The notes under the pieces were generated by a model. It searched no databases, had not been told where the DNA came from, and saw nothing but the letters and a program-made list of their open reading frames with translations. This document shows, piece after piece, positions 47,746 to 56,897 of a DNA stretch of 64,000 nucleotides (position 1 is its first letter; every line of letters starts with the position of its first letter). Source of the DNA: Roseateles subflavus (GTDB lineage Bacteria > Pseudomonadota > Gammaproteobacteria > Burkholderiales > Burkholderiaceae_C). A program made the position numbers and the translations under genes. The stretch lies in the NCBI RefSeq assembly GCF_030285365.1, contig NZ_JASVDS010000004.1, positions 310,001 to 374,000 of the forward strand. The letters run 5' to 3'.

Positions 47746-48672
47746 TCAGGCGCCCAGCAGACGCTGCAGCAGGGCCAGCAGGTGCAGCGGCGCCTGCGGG
47801 GACTGGCAGTCCAGCACGAGGCGCTCCGGCATGGAGCGCAGCCAGGTGATCTGGCGCTTGGCGAGCTGGCGCGTGGCCGCGGCGCCGCGCGCCTGCAGGT
47901 CGCCGAAGTGGTCGGTGTCCAGCGCCTCCCAAACCTGGCGGTAGCCCACGCAGCGCATCGACGGCAGTCCCAGGTGCAGGTCTCCGCGGGCGCGCAGGCC
48001 GCGCACCTCGTCCACCAGCCCCTGCTCGAGCATCTGCGCGAAGCGCTGCTCCAGGCGGCGGTGCAGCCAGGCGCGGTCCTCGGTCTCGAGCGAGATCAGC
48101 GGCCAGTCCACGCCCGGCGTGCGGGCCTCCAGGGCATGCAGGGCGGACATCGGCTGACCGCTCAGGCGGAAGACCTCCAGCGCGCGCTGGATGCGCTGGG
48201 CATCGTTCGGCGCCAGGCGCGCGGCGGTCACCGGGTCCACCTGCGCCAGCTCGGCATGCAGCGCGGGCCAGCCCCGCTCGGCGGCTCGGGCGTCGATCTC
48301 GCGGCGCACGGCCTCGTCGGCCTGGGGCAGCGGCGAGAGGCCGTCGAACAGCGCCTTGAAGTACAGCATCGTGCCGCCGACCAGCAGCGGCAGCTTCCCG
48401 CGCGCGAGGATCTCGGCGGCCAGCTGCTGCGCACTGCGGGCGAACTCGGCGGCGGAGTAGGCGTCCAGCGGATCGATGATGTCGATCAGGTGGTGCGGCA
48501 CGGCGGCCATCTCGGCCGCCGTGGGCTTGGCAGTGCCGATGTCCATGCCCCGGTACACCAGCGCGGAGTCCACGCTGATGATCTCGATGGGCAGGTACTC
48601 CGCCACCTTCAGCGCACAGGCCGTCTTGCCGGTGCCGGTGGGGCCGGCCAGGCAGATGGGCTTGAACTGCAT
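47746..48672 (-). CDS. miaA: tRNA dimethylallyltransferase
   Basis: This 308-residue enzyme isopentenylates A37 of tRNAs reading U-starting codons. Motifs are [19 protein letters not shown] (P-loop), [54 protein letters not shown] and [12 protein letters not shown] with [11 protein letters not shown]. Start 48672 gives the normal N-terminus. It lies 11 bp after the pseudouridine synthase gene on the same strand, so both tRNA and rRNA modification genes share a message. Secure assignment. Confidence 0.97.
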   Translation of the reverse strand: MQFKPICLAGPTGTGKTACALKVAEYLPIEIISVDSALVYRGMDIGTAKPTAAEMAAVPHHLIDIIDPLDAYSAAEFARSAQQLAAEILARGKLPLLVGGTMLYFKALFDGLSPLPQADEAVRREIDARAAERGWPALHAELAQVDPVTAARLAPNDAQRIQRALEVFRLSGQPMSALHALEARTPGVDWPLISLETEDRAWLHRRLEQRFAQMLEQGLVDEVRGLRARGDLHLGLPSMRCVGYRQVWEALDTDHFGDLQARGAAATRQLAKRQITWLRSMPERLVLDCQSPQAPLHLLALLQRLLGA

Positions 48673-48683
48673 GGCGGCTTGCG

Positions 48684-50525
48684 TCAGAACTTTTCCCAGG
48701 GCGCCAGGAAGCGCCACTGACCCGCGGGCAGGTGACCCAGGGGAATGCGGCCGATGCGCACGCGCTTCAGTGCCGTCACCTTGAGCCCGACCAGCTCGCA
48801 CATGCGGCGGATCTGGCGCTTGCGGCCCTCGCGCAGCACGAAGCGCAGCTGGTCTTCGTTGGCCCAGCTGACCTTGGCCGGCTTGAGCTCGACATCGTCC
48901 AGCGTCAGGCCGTGGTTCAGCAGCGCCAGAGCGTCCTCGCCGAGCTGGCCGGACTCGTTCTTGACGCCGTTGATGCCGACGTACTCGACGCGCACCAGGT
49001 ATTCCTTCTCGATGGTCGAGTCGTCACCGATCAGCTGCTTGGCGACGCGGCCGTCCTGCGTCAGCACGAGCAGGCCGGTGGAGTCGATGTCCAGGCGGCC
49101 GGCCGGGGCCAGGTAGCGCGTATGGCCGATGTGGTACTTGATGCCCGAGGGGTCGTCCTTCCAGTGCGTGTCGCTCTTGATCAGCACGGAGGCGGGCTCA
49201 TAGCCGTCCTCGGCCTGCCCGGAGACGTAGCCGATGGGCTTGTGGATGAGGATGGTGACGCGCTGGGCCTGCTGCTCGCGCGCGGCCGGGTCGACCTCGA
49301 TGCGGGCCTCGGGCCCGACGCGCTCGCCCAGATTGGCCAGGCGCCCGTCGACCTTCACCCAGCCGGCGGCGATCCATTCGTCGGCCTCCCGGCGCGAGGC
49401 CAGGCCCAGCTCGCTCATGCGCTTGGAGAGGCGCTCGCCCTCGGTGGCGTTGACCCGCTCGGGCGCGGGTTGCGGGACGCGCGGTGCCTGCTCGGGATGA
49501 GCACGCAGGGCGGTCTGGCGGCGCTGGTCGGGGCGCGAGGCGGTGTCACGCCCGCGGTCCGGGCCGGGATGGCGGTCGTCGCGGTCGCGCAGCGGGCCAC
49601 GGCCCGGTTCCGGGCGGGCGCCGTAGGGCCGGCGGTCGTCGCGGAAGTCCTCCCGACGCGGGCCCCGATCGCCGCCATGGAAGGGGGCGCGACCTTCATG
49701 GCGAGCGTCGTGGCGGCCCTCATGACGGGCGTCCCTCGGGTCCTGGCGGCGGTCGTCGCGGCGATCACCCGGGCGGAAGTCGCTGCGGGCGCCCGTTCGG
49801 GCGCTATCCCAGCCGCGGTCCCGGCCGCTATCCCGTCCGTGGTCCCGTCCGTGATCGCGGGGGTCGAAACGCTGGTCAGGGCGGAAACCGCCGCGGCCCT
49901 CGCGCGAATCCTGTGCAGGGCGCGCCTCGCGCGAATCACGCGGATCACGGCGCGGGTCGCCGCGGTAGCCGCCGCCTTGGCCGCCGCCATAACCACCGCC
50001 ATAACCACCGCCATAGCCGCCGCGACCCTCATGGCGGCTGTCACCCCGCGGATCACCACGGCGGTCGCCCCGGTCGTCGCCCCGTCCTTCGAAACGATGA
50101 CCGCCGCGGCTGTCGCCTCGGCCTTCGAAGCGACGGTCATCGTCGCCTCGGGGCCAGCCGCGATCACCGCCACGCTCCTGGCCACGCTCATGGCCCCGTT
50201 CACCGCCGCGCGGACCCCCATGGCCAGCGCGATCGCCGCGATCGCGCCCGGCCCCCGGGCCTTCGCCCCGGAAGGGCTTGCCCGCGAAGGAGCCGCCCGG
50301 CTTGCCGGGACGCCCCGGCGGGCCGTCACGACGCTGGCCTTGCGATTCCCCACCGCGGCGGTCCTCATAGGCAGCCTGGCGCTCGGCGCGCTGGGTCTGG
50401 GCTTGCGCCAGGGTGGGGCGGGTGCGGGACACGCCGGTGCCGCGCAGCGGCTGACGGCGATCGCCGGACTTGCCCGTCTTGGTGCTGTCACCGGCGGGCT
50501 TCTTCTTCAGGGTCAGGGTGGCCAT
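48684..50525 (-). CDS. RluF/RsuA-family rRNA pseudouridine synthase with a 360-residue disordered N-terminus
   Basis: The last 250 of 613 residues form an ordinary RsuA/RluB/E/F enzyme. There is an S4 RNA-binding domain ([20 protein letters not shown], from residue 363) and a catalytic domain with [19 protein letters not shown] (catalytic Asp about 479) and [15 protein letters not shown]. The [10 protein letters not shown] opening and overall form are closest to RluF. Residues about 1-362 are low complexity: Lys-rich at the start, then Arg/Gly/Asp-rich with RGG-like and GYGGGYGGG runs, then mixed Arg/Asp/His repeats. Such a tail is far longer than usual. Start 50525 ([10 protein letters not shown]) is chosen; further upstream starts add atypical sequence. 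Confidence 0.88.
   Translation of the reverse strand: MATLTLKKKPAGDSTKTGKSGDRRQPLRGTGVSRTRPTLAQAQTQRAERQAAYEDRRGGESQGQRRDGPPGRPGKPGGSFAGKPFRGEGPGAGRDRGDRAGHGGPRGGERGHERGQERGGDRGWPRGDDDRRFEGRGDSRGGHRFEGRGDDRGDRRGDPRGDSRHEGRGGYGGGYGGGYGGGQGGGYRGDPRRDPRDSREARPAQDSREGRGGFRPDQRFDPRDHGRDHGRDSGRDRGWDSARTGARSDFRPGDRRDDRRQDPRDARHEGRHDARHEGRAPFHGGDRGPRREDFRDDRRPYGARPEPGRGPLRDRDDRHPGPDRGRDTASRPDQRRQTALRAHPEQAPRVPQPAPERVNATEGERLSKRMSELGLASRREADEWIAAGWVKVDGRLANLGERVGPEARIEVDPAAREQQAQRVTILIHKPIGYVSGQAEDGYEPASVLIKSDTHWKDDPSGIKYHIGHTRYLAPAGRLDIDSTGLLVLTQDGRVAKQLIGDDSTIEKEYLVRVEYVGINGVKNESGQLGEDALALLNHGLTLDDVELKPAKVSWANEDQLRFVLREGRKRQIRRMCELVGLKVTALKRVRIGRIPLGHLPAGQWRFLAPWEKF
49984..50019 (-). repeat. 12-bp tandem repeat (x3) inside the pseudouridine synthase gene
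   Basis: Two exact copies of CCGCCATAACCA (49984-49995, 49996-50007) and a third with two changes (50008-50019) encode the Gly/Tyr run [13 protein letters not shown] on the minus strand. It is a slippage-prone micro-satellite within the low-complexity region. Confidence 0.8.
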
Positions 50526-50728
50526 GAACGAGACTTTCTTAGCAAGGGCGTATTGGACCATGGACAGCGCCCGGATCCGGGTTTTCCTTGGTGTCCGTCG
50601 GGCCCAGGCCGTGTGGTGCGACCGGGTTTGGCGCCACGACACGGGGGAGAGGCGGGCAGGCGCCCTTGCGGCCCATCCGCCGGGCCGGCGCCGCGGCGGG
50701 CGGCGCAGGGACCCGGTGGCTCCGCCGC

Positions 50729-52696
50729 TCAGCGGCCGCGCAGGAACAGCGCGTCCAGCTCGCGCAGGGTGAGCTGGCGCCAGGTCGGGCGACCGTGGTT
50801 GCACTGATCGGCCCGCTCGGTGCGCTCCATATCGCGCAGCAGGGCGTTCATCTCGTCCAGGGTGAGCTGGCGGTTGGCGCGCACCGCGCCGTGGCAGGCC
50901 ATGGTGGCGAGGATCTCGTGCTGGGCCCGCTCGATGGCATGGCTGGCGTCGTACTGTGCCAGCTCAGCCAGGACGCCGCGGGCCAGCTCCACCACGTCGC
51001 CGCCCGACAGCAGTGCCGGGCGCGAGCGCAGCGCCAGCACCTGGGCCGACAGCGGCGCGAGGTCCAGCCCCAGCCGGTGGAGCGTCTCGGCCTGCGCCTC
51101 GGCGGTGGCGATCTCGGTGGGCGTGGCCGCGAAGGTCACAGGGATCAGCAGCGGCTGTGTCTCGATCCGGGCCTCGCCCAGCGCGGCCTTGAGGCGCTCG
51201 TAGACCACCCGCTCGTGTGCGGCGTGCATGTCCACGATCACCAGGCCCTGGGCGTTCTCGGCGAGCACATAGACGCCCTGGATCTGGGCGATGGCCCGGC
51301 CCAGGGGCCAGTCCCCCGCCGGCAGCGGGGCGGGCTGGGCGGGCGCGGCCGCAAGCGGCGTGCCGGACGGGGAGGGCGAGGCGGAGGCGCCGGTGGTGCC
51401 AGGGAAGGCCGGGATCGGGCGGTCCGGGGCGTACAGCGCCTGCACTTCGCCGAGGCCCAGGCTGGATTGCGTATTGCTGCGCCAGCTGGGAGTGCCGCTG
51501 TACAGCCGCGGGGCGTCCGGCCGCGTGTTGGCCGCGGGCGCCTGGAACCAGGCCGGCGGCTGGCCGGGCGCGGGGCGCTCGCCCGGCACGGCGGCGGCGA
51601 AGGCCGCCGCGGCCTCGGGGCTGGCCAGCGCGGCGGCGTCGGCCGGCGCCTCGCCCGCCTGTGCGCGGGACAGCGCCAGCGCGTCCTGCACGGCGTAGCG
51701 CACCTGCTGGTGGATCTCGCGGCCGTCGCGGAAGCGCACCTCGATCTTGGTCGGGTGCACGTTCACGTCCACGCGGTCCGGCGCGATGTCGATGAAGAGC
51801 ACATAGCTCGGCTGGCGGCTGCCGTGGAGCTGGTCCTCATAGGCGGAGCGGATGCCGTGGGCGATGAGCTTGTCGCGCACATAGCGGCCGTTGACGTAGA
51901 CGTACTGCATGTCCGAGCGGCTGCGCGCCGCCTCGGGCAGGCCGGCGCGGCCGTAGATGCGCAGCGGGCCGGCCTCGGCATAGACAGCGCGGCTGCTGCC
52001 GAAGAAGTCCTCGCCGAGCACATCCCGCAGCCGCTGCTCGGCCGGGCCCGCGCGCCACTGCTCCACGAGCTTGCCCTCGTGCCACACGGCAAAGCCCACG
52101 TCCGGGCGGGCAAGCGCGTGACGGCGCACCGACTCCAGGCAATGCGCCAGCTCGGTGGCGTCGGTCTTGAGGAACTTGCGGCGGGCGGGCGTGTTGAAGA
52201 ACAGCTCGCGCACCTCGACACTCGTGCCGCGCGAGCGTGCCGCGACCTTGAGCTCGCCCGAGCGCGCCTCCAGGCGGTGCGCGTGCGGTGCGCCTTCGCA
52301 GCGCGTGGCGATGGCCATTTCGGCCACGGAGCTGATGGCGGCGAGCGCCTCGCCCCGGAAGCCCATCGTGGACACCGACTCCAGCTCGTCGAGCGAGCGG
52401 ATCTTGCTCGTGGCATGGCGCTTGAGCGCCAGCGGCAGCTCGGCGGGCGGGATGCCCAGGCCGTCGTCCTCGACGACGATGGCGCGCACGCCGCCGGCCA
52501 TCAGCTTGACGTTGATCTGCGTCGCGCCGGCGTCCAGCGCGTTGTCCACGAGTTCACGCACCACCGAGGCCGGGCGCTCGACGACCTCGCCGGCGGCGAT
52601 CTGGCTGATCAGCTCGTCGGGCAGCTCCCGGATCTCGCGTCGGGGGAGGGTGGGATGGGTGGGGGAGGAGGGCGGCATCGCGAACGTCTCGGACAT
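50729..52696 (-). CDS. mutL: DNA mismatch repair protein MutL
   Basis: This 655-residue GHKL ATPase has its N-terminal motifs intact: LISQIAAGEVVERPASVVRELVDNALDAGAT, DDGLGI, RHATSKI, TMGFRGEALAAISSV and FFNTPARRKFLK. A Pro/Ala-rich linker covers about residues 360-460. The C-terminal domain carries the endonuclease-type motif DMHA-AH-E-RVVY-E (canonical DQHAx2Ex4E with Q to M) plus ACHGAVRANR and CNHGRPTW, so nicking activity is likely, as expected for bacteria without MutH. The start at 52696 (MSETFAM) is uncertain; ATG 52678 has a better GAGAC. It is divergent from dedA. Confidence 0.95.
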   Translation of the reverse strand: MSETFAMPPSSPTHPTLPRREIRELPDELISQIAAGEVVERPASVVRELVDNALDAGATQINVKLMAGGVRAIVVEDDGLGIPPAELPLALKRHATSKIRSLDELESVSTMGFRGEALAAISSVAEMAIATRCEGAPHAHRLEARSGELKVAARSRGTSVEVRELFFNTPARRKFLKTDATELAHCLESVRRHALARPDVGFAVWHEGKLVEQWRAGPAEQRLRDVLGEDFFGSSRAVYAEAGPLRIYGRAGLPEAARSRSDMQYVYVNGRYVRDKLIAHGIRSAYEDQLHGSRQPSYVLFIDIAPDRVDVNVHPTKIEVRFRDGREIHQQVRYAVQDALALSRAQAGEAPADAAALASPEAAAAFAAAVPGERPAPGQPPAWFQAPAANTRPDAPRLYSGTPSWRSNTQSSLGLGEVQALYAPDRPIPAFPGTTGASASPSPSGTPLAAAPAQPAPLPAGDWPLGRAIAQIQGVYVLAENAQGLVIVDMHAAHERVVYERLKAALGEARIETQPLLIPVTFAATPTEIATAEAQAETLHRLGLDLAPLSAQVLALRSRPALLSGGDVVELARGVLAELAQYDASHAIERAQHEILATMACHGAVRANRQLTLDEMNALLRDMERTERADQCNHGRPTWRQLTLRELDALFLRGR

Positions 52697-52771
52697 GGCG
52701 GGGGATTCTACGGAGCCCGGCGGTGTCCGGCCGGGGGCGCGGTCCGCGCCGCACCGCCATAATCGCCGCCC

Positions 52772-53416
52772 ATGGAATTCCTCGCCCTGCTCCTCGACTT
52801 CATCCTGCACGTCGACCGCTACCTGAACGACTTCGTGCTGGCCTACGGCACCTGGATCTACGTGCTGCTCTTCGTGATCATCTTCGTGGAGACGGGCCTG
52901 GTGGTCATGCCTTTCCTGCCCGGGGACTCGCTGCTCTTCATCGTCGGTGCGATGTGCGGCACCGGCATGCTGGACCTCAAGCTGTGCATCGGCCTGATGG
53001 TGCTGGCCGCGGTGGCGGGCAACCAGACCAACTACACGATCGGCCGCTTCTTCGGCCCCAAGGTCTTCCAGTGGGAGAACTCGCGCTTCTTCAACCGCGC
53101 CGCCTTCGACAAGGCGCACGAGTTCTACGAGCGCCACGGCGGCGTCGCCCTGGTGATCGGCCGCTTCATGCCCTTCGTGCGCACCTTCGCGCCCTTCGTG
53201 GCTGGTGTGGCGCAGATGAGTCGCCGCAAGTTCACCGCCTATGACGTCGGCGGGGCGCTGCTGTGGGTCGTGGGGGTGACTTGTGTCGGCTACTTCTTCG
53301 GCAACGTACCCTGGGTGAAGCAGAACCTGGAAAAGATCATCTGGGCGATGATCGTCATTCCGGGCCTGCTGGTGATCGCCGGCGGTCTGCGCAGCAAGCT
53401 GCGCCGGGCGGCCTGA
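52772..53416 (+). CDS. DedA family membrane protein
   Basis: This 214-residue inner-membrane protein of the DedA/SNARE-associated (VTT) superfamily has about five helices including the re-entrant segments. Conserved features are FVETGLVVMPFLPGDSLLFIVGAM, AGNQTNYTIGRFFG, ERHGGVALVIGRFMPFVRTFAPFVAGV and the basic cytoplasmic end. DedA proteins act in lipid-carrier (undecaprenyl-phosphate or PE) flipping and membrane homeostasis; the specific lipid is not assignable. It starts 75 bp from mutL on the opposite strand and is followed by a strong hairpin. Confidence 0.93.
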   Translation: MEFLALLLDFILHVDRYLNDFVLAYGTWIYVLLFVIIFVETGLVVMPFLPGDSLLFIVGAMCGTGMLDLKLCIGLMVLAAVAGNQTNYTIGRFFGPKVFQWENSRFFNRAAFDKAHEFYERHGGVALVIGRFMPFVRTFAPFVAGVAQMSRRKFTAYDVGGALLWVVGVTCVGYFFGNVPWVKQNLEKIIWAMIVIPGLLVIAGGLRSKLRRAA

Positions 53417-53435
53417 GCGGTTCTCTTGAATGGTG

Positions 53436-53462
53436 CGAAACCCGGGCAATCCCCGGGTTTCG
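53436..53462 (+). terminator. Hairpin terminator after dedA
   Basis: A perfect 11-bp stem CGAAACCCGGG / CCCGGGTTTCG (53436-53446, 53452-53462) with a 5-base loop lies 20 bp after the dedA stop codon. The following sequence GCTTTG is only weakly U-rich, so intrinsic efficiency is uncertain. Confidence 0.65.
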
Positions 53463-53523
53463 GCTTTGAGCGACGGTGGCTGGCCCGATCCGGGCGGCCG
53501 TGACAGCAAGGACGGAGACAAGA

Positions 53524-56500
53524 ATGAAGACCTTTGCCCTCAACCCCCTGAACTGGGCCCTGGCCTCGGCGGTTGCGCTCCTGGCGCTGCCGGGTGCTGC
53601 CCAGGCGGACACGCTGCTGCTGCGTCAGCCCAGCGTCTCGGCCGACCGCCTGGCCTTCGTCTACGGCGGCGACCTCTGGGTGGCCCGTCGTGACGGCAGC
53701 GAGCCGCGCCAGCTGACCAGCCAGGCCGCGGCCGAGTACGCGCCCAAGTTCTCGCCGGACGGCCGCTGGATCGCCTTCACCGCCAACTACGACGGCAACC
53801 CGGACGTCTACGTGATGCCCGCCGAGGGCGGCGAGCCGCGCCGCCTGACCTGGCACCCGGGGGCCGACGTCGTCAACGGCTGGAGCGCGGACGGCAAGCG
53901 CGTGCTCTTCTCCTCGGCCCGCGAGGTGGCCAACAGCCGCAGCAACCAGCTCTTCGAGGTGGCCGTCGAGGGCGGCCCTGAGCGCAAGCTGATGAAGGCC
54001 GTCGCCTTCGAGGGCGCGTGGCATGCCGATGGCGAGCGCCTGGCCTACCGTCCCAACCGCAAGGCCCATGAAGCCGCCGCGGGCTGGCGCCAGAGCCGCG
54101 GCGGCGCCACGCCGCCGATCTGGGTGATCAACCTCAAGACCCAGCAGCTCGACAAGGTGCCGCACGTGCGCGCCACCGACCACAGCCCGATGTGGCACGG
54201 CGACGAGCTGGTGTTCATCTCCGACCGTCATGACGGCGCGGCCAATCTCTTCAGCTGGAACGGCAAGACCCAGCAACTGCGCCAGCTCACCCGCAGCAAG
54301 AGCTGGGATGTGCGCAGTGCCAGCCTGCACGGCAGCACCGTGGTCTACGAGATGGGCGGCAGCCTGCATCAGCTGGACCTGAAGTCCGGGCAAGACCTGA
54401 CCCTGCGCATCACGCTGCCGGTGGCCGGCGCGCAGACGCGCGAGCAGTGGAAGGACGCCAGCCGCCAGCTGCAGGGCGCCCAGCTCTCGCCCACGGGCAA
54501 GCGCGTGCTGGTGACGGCGCGTGGCGAGGTCTTCAACGTGCCGGTCAAGGACGGCGTGACGCAGAACCTCACCGGCACGTCCGGCGTGCGCGAGAAGGAC
54601 GCCCTGTGGCGCCCGGACGGCAAGCAGATGGCCTGGCTGCGCGACGCCGGCTTCAAGCATGAGCTGGTGCTCGCCGAGCCGACGGCGGGCGGCAAGCGCG
54701 AGGCGCATGCGCTGCCGGCGGGCTACTTCACGCTGCTGGACTGGTCGCCCGACGGCAAGCGCATCGTGCTGCAGGACAACCACCTGCAGCTCTACGTCTA
54801 CGAGACGGACGCCAAGGCGCTGAAGCCGGTGGCCAAGACGCCGCGCCGCAGCCAGTTCGTGGTGAGCTTCTCGCCAGACAGCCGCTGGATGGCCTACACC
54901 ATCGTCGGCGCCAACCAGCTCAGCCAGATCCACCTGCACGATTTCCAGACCGGCCAGCAGCACATGATCAGCGACGGCCTGGCCCATGCCGTCTGGCCCG
55001 CCTTCTCGCCCAAGGGCGACCTGCTGTACTTCGCCGCCTCCGTGAACGCCGGTCCGCGCCAGGTCGGCCTGGACATGACCGTCGAGGACCAGCCGCTGCG
55101 CCTGGGGCTGTATGCCGCCGTGCTGTCCAGCGAAGGACGCTCGCCGCTGTGGCCCAAGACGGCCGAGGAGGAGGGCCCCAAGACCGAGGCCAAGCCGGAC
55201 GGCAAGGACGGCAAGACGGAGGCGAAGCCCGACGCCAAGGAGGCCAAGGCGGACGCAAAGCCCGAGGACAAGGCCAAGCCGAGCACCAAGCCGACGCGCA
55301 TCGACATCGCCGGCCTGCAGCAGCGCTTCGTGCCGCTGCCGGTGCCCGAGCGCTTCTACGCCGGCCTGATGGTGGCGGCGGACGGCAGCCTCTACTACCT
55401 GGACCGCCGCCAGCAGGGCGTCGCCAATGACGGCCCCGAGGCCGAGACCAGCGGCCATGCCGAGCTGTTCCGCTTCGACATGGAGGAGCGCAAGGCCAAG
55501 TCCGTCAAGACGGGCCTGAGCAGCGCGAGCCTCAGTGCCGACGGCAAGAAGCTGCTGCTGGAGCTGCCCAAGGGCAAGCTCGAGGTGGCCGACACGGGCG
55601 ACAAGCCCGATCCCAAGGCCCTGGACCAGAGCGGCCTGCGCGCGCGCATCCAGCCCCGCGAGGAATGGCAGCAGATCTTCAACGAGGTCTGGTGGATGGA
55701 GAAGGAGTACTTCTACGCGCCCAATCTGCATGGTCTGGACTGGGACGCCGTCTACAAGCGCTACCAGCCGCTGCTGGCGCACGTGCAGCGCCGCGAGGAC
55801 CTGAACGAGATCCTCTCGGACCTGATCGGCGAGCTGCAGGTCGCACACAACAACGTGGGCGGCGGGGATGTGCAGTCCGACGCCCCGGTCAGCGTGGGCC
55901 TGCTCGGTGCGGACGTCGAGCCGCACGAGGGCCGCTGGCGCCTGAGCAAGGTCTACGCGGGTGACCGCTGGAACCCCTTCCTCAAGGCACCGCTGGCCAT
56001 GCCCGGCCTGAACGTGAAGGCCGGGGACTACATCCTGTCCGTCAACGGCCAGCCGCTGGAGGCGGGTCAGAACTTCTTCCGCGCCTTCGAGAACACGGCC
56101 GGCAAGCAGACCACCCTGACCGTGGCCGACAACCCGCGCGGCGAGAAGAGCCGCCAGGTCGTCGTCGAGCCCGTCGGGCGGGATGGCGGCCTGCGCCAGT
56201 GGGACTGGATCGAGTCCAACCGCGCCCATGTGGCGGCGAAGACCGGCGGCAAGGTCGGCTACATCTACCTGCCGGACACCGGCCGCAACGGCTTCGAGTA
56301 CTTCAACCGCCAGTTCTTCGCCCAGTCCGACAAGGAGGCGCTGATCATCGACGACCGTCGCAACGGCGGCGGCCACGCGGCCAACTACATCCTCGATGTG
56401 CTGAAGAGGCCGTACCTCTCCGGCTGGAAGGACCGCGACGCCATCGTCTTCAACACGCCGGGTAGCGCGGTCTACGGGCCCAAGGTGATGCTGATCGACC

Positions 56501-56859
56501 AGGACGCCGGCTCCGGCGGCGACTACCTGCCCTGGGCCTTCCGGCGCCTGGGCCTGGGCCCGCTGATCGGCACGCGGACCTGGGGTGGCCTGATCGGCAT
56601 TTCCGCCAATCCGCCCCTGATCGACGGCGGCTTCCTGACCGTGCCCTTCTTCCGCTTCTTCACGCCGGACGGCGAATGGCGGATCGAGAACGAGGGCACC
56701 GTGCCGGACATGGACGTCGATCTCGACCCGATCGGCGTCAACCGCGGCCAGGACAGCCAGCTCGACGCCGGCATTGCCGAGGTGATGAAGCGCCTGGCGA
56801 CGTACAAGCCCGTCGACCTCAAGCAGGCGCCGCCGCTGCCCACGGAGCTGGGCAAGTGA
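53524..56859 (+). CDS. Tricorn-like periplasmic S41 serine protease
   Basis: This 1111-residue exported protein has a signal peptide ending GAAQADT near residue 29. Two PD40/WD40-like propellers follow (DRLAFVYGGDLWVARRDG, KFSPDGRWIAFTANYDGNPD and further repeats, to about residue 540). A Lys/Glu/Ala/Asp linker spans about residues 548-592, with more strands beyond. A tricorn C1/PDZ region covers about 690-870 (WWMEKEYFYAPNLHGLDW; GDYILSVNGQPLEAGQ) and the S41 catalytic domain follows, with the nucleophile in QDAGSGGDYLPW (S997). It likely degrades peptides in the periplasm. GGAG lies six bases before ATG 53524. It is 38 bp from a prolyl oligopeptidase gene, probably one operon. Confidence 0.92.
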   Translation: MKTFALNPLNWALASAVALLALPGAAQADTLLLRQPSVSADRLAFVYGGDLWVARRDGSEPRQLTSQAAAEYAPKFSPDGRWIAFTANYDGNPDVYVMPAEGGEPRRLTWHPGADVVNGWSADGKRVLFSSAREVANSRSNQLFEVAVEGGPERKLMKAVAFEGAWHADGERLAYRPNRKAHEAAAGWRQSRGGATPPIWVINLKTQQLDKVPHVRATDHSPMWHGDELVFISDRHDGAANLFSWNGKTQQLRQLTRSKSWDVRSASLHGSTVVYEMGGSLHQLDLKSGQDLTLRITLPVAGAQTREQWKDASRQLQGAQLSPTGKRVLVTARGEVFNVPVKDGVTQNLTGTSGVREKDALWRPDGKQMAWLRDAGFKHELVLAEPTAGGKREAHALPAGYFTLLDWSPDGKRIVLQDNHLQLYVYETDAKALKPVAKTPRRSQFVVSFSPDSRWMAYTIVGANQLSQIHLHDFQTGQQHMISDGLAHAVWPAFSPKGDLLYFAASVNAGPRQVGLDMTVEDQPLRLGLYAAVLSSEGRSPLWPKTAEEEGPKTEAKPDGKDGKTEAKPDAKEAKADAKPEDKAKPSTKPTRIDIAGLQQRFVPLPVPERFYAGLMVAADGSLYYLDRRQQGVANDGPEAETSGHAELFRFDMEERKAKSVKTGLSSASLSADGKKLLLELPKGKLEVADTGDKPDPKALDQSGLRARIQPREEWQQIFNEVWWMEKEYFYAPNLHGLDWDAVYKRYQPLLAHVQRREDLNEILSDLIGELQVAHNNVGGGDVQSDAPVSVGLLGADVEPHEGRWRLSKVYAGDRWNPFLKAPLAMPGLNVKAGDYILSVNGQPLEAGQNFFRAFENTAGKQTTLTVADNPRGEKSRQVVVEPVGRDGGLRQWDWIESNRAHVAAKTGGKVGYIYLPDTGRNGFEYFNRQFFAQSDKEALIIDDRRNGGGHAANYILDVLKRPYLSGWKDRDAIVFNTPGSAVYGPKVMLIDQDAGSGGDYLPWAFRRLGLGPLIGTRTWGGLIGISANPPLIDGGFLTVPFFRFFTPDGEWRIENEGTVPDMDVDLDPIGVNRGQDSQLDAGIAEVMKRLATYKPVDLKQAPPLPTELGK

Positions 56860-56897
56860 AGCGCGGCTCCCCCATCGAATCGACTGGAGATGCGTCC

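Noticed and set aside
48732-50807. 691-codon plus-strand frame rich in Ala/Val/Ile
   Set aside because: It is a mirror of the Arg/Gly/Asp-rich region and catalytic domain of the pseudouridine synthase gene; the hydrophobic look comes from the complement of GC-rich repeats.
53290-56376. 1028-codon open frame on the minus strand
   Set aside because: It is antisense to the tricorn-like protease, whose domains and catalytic Ser are clear; the minus frame has no recognisable motif.
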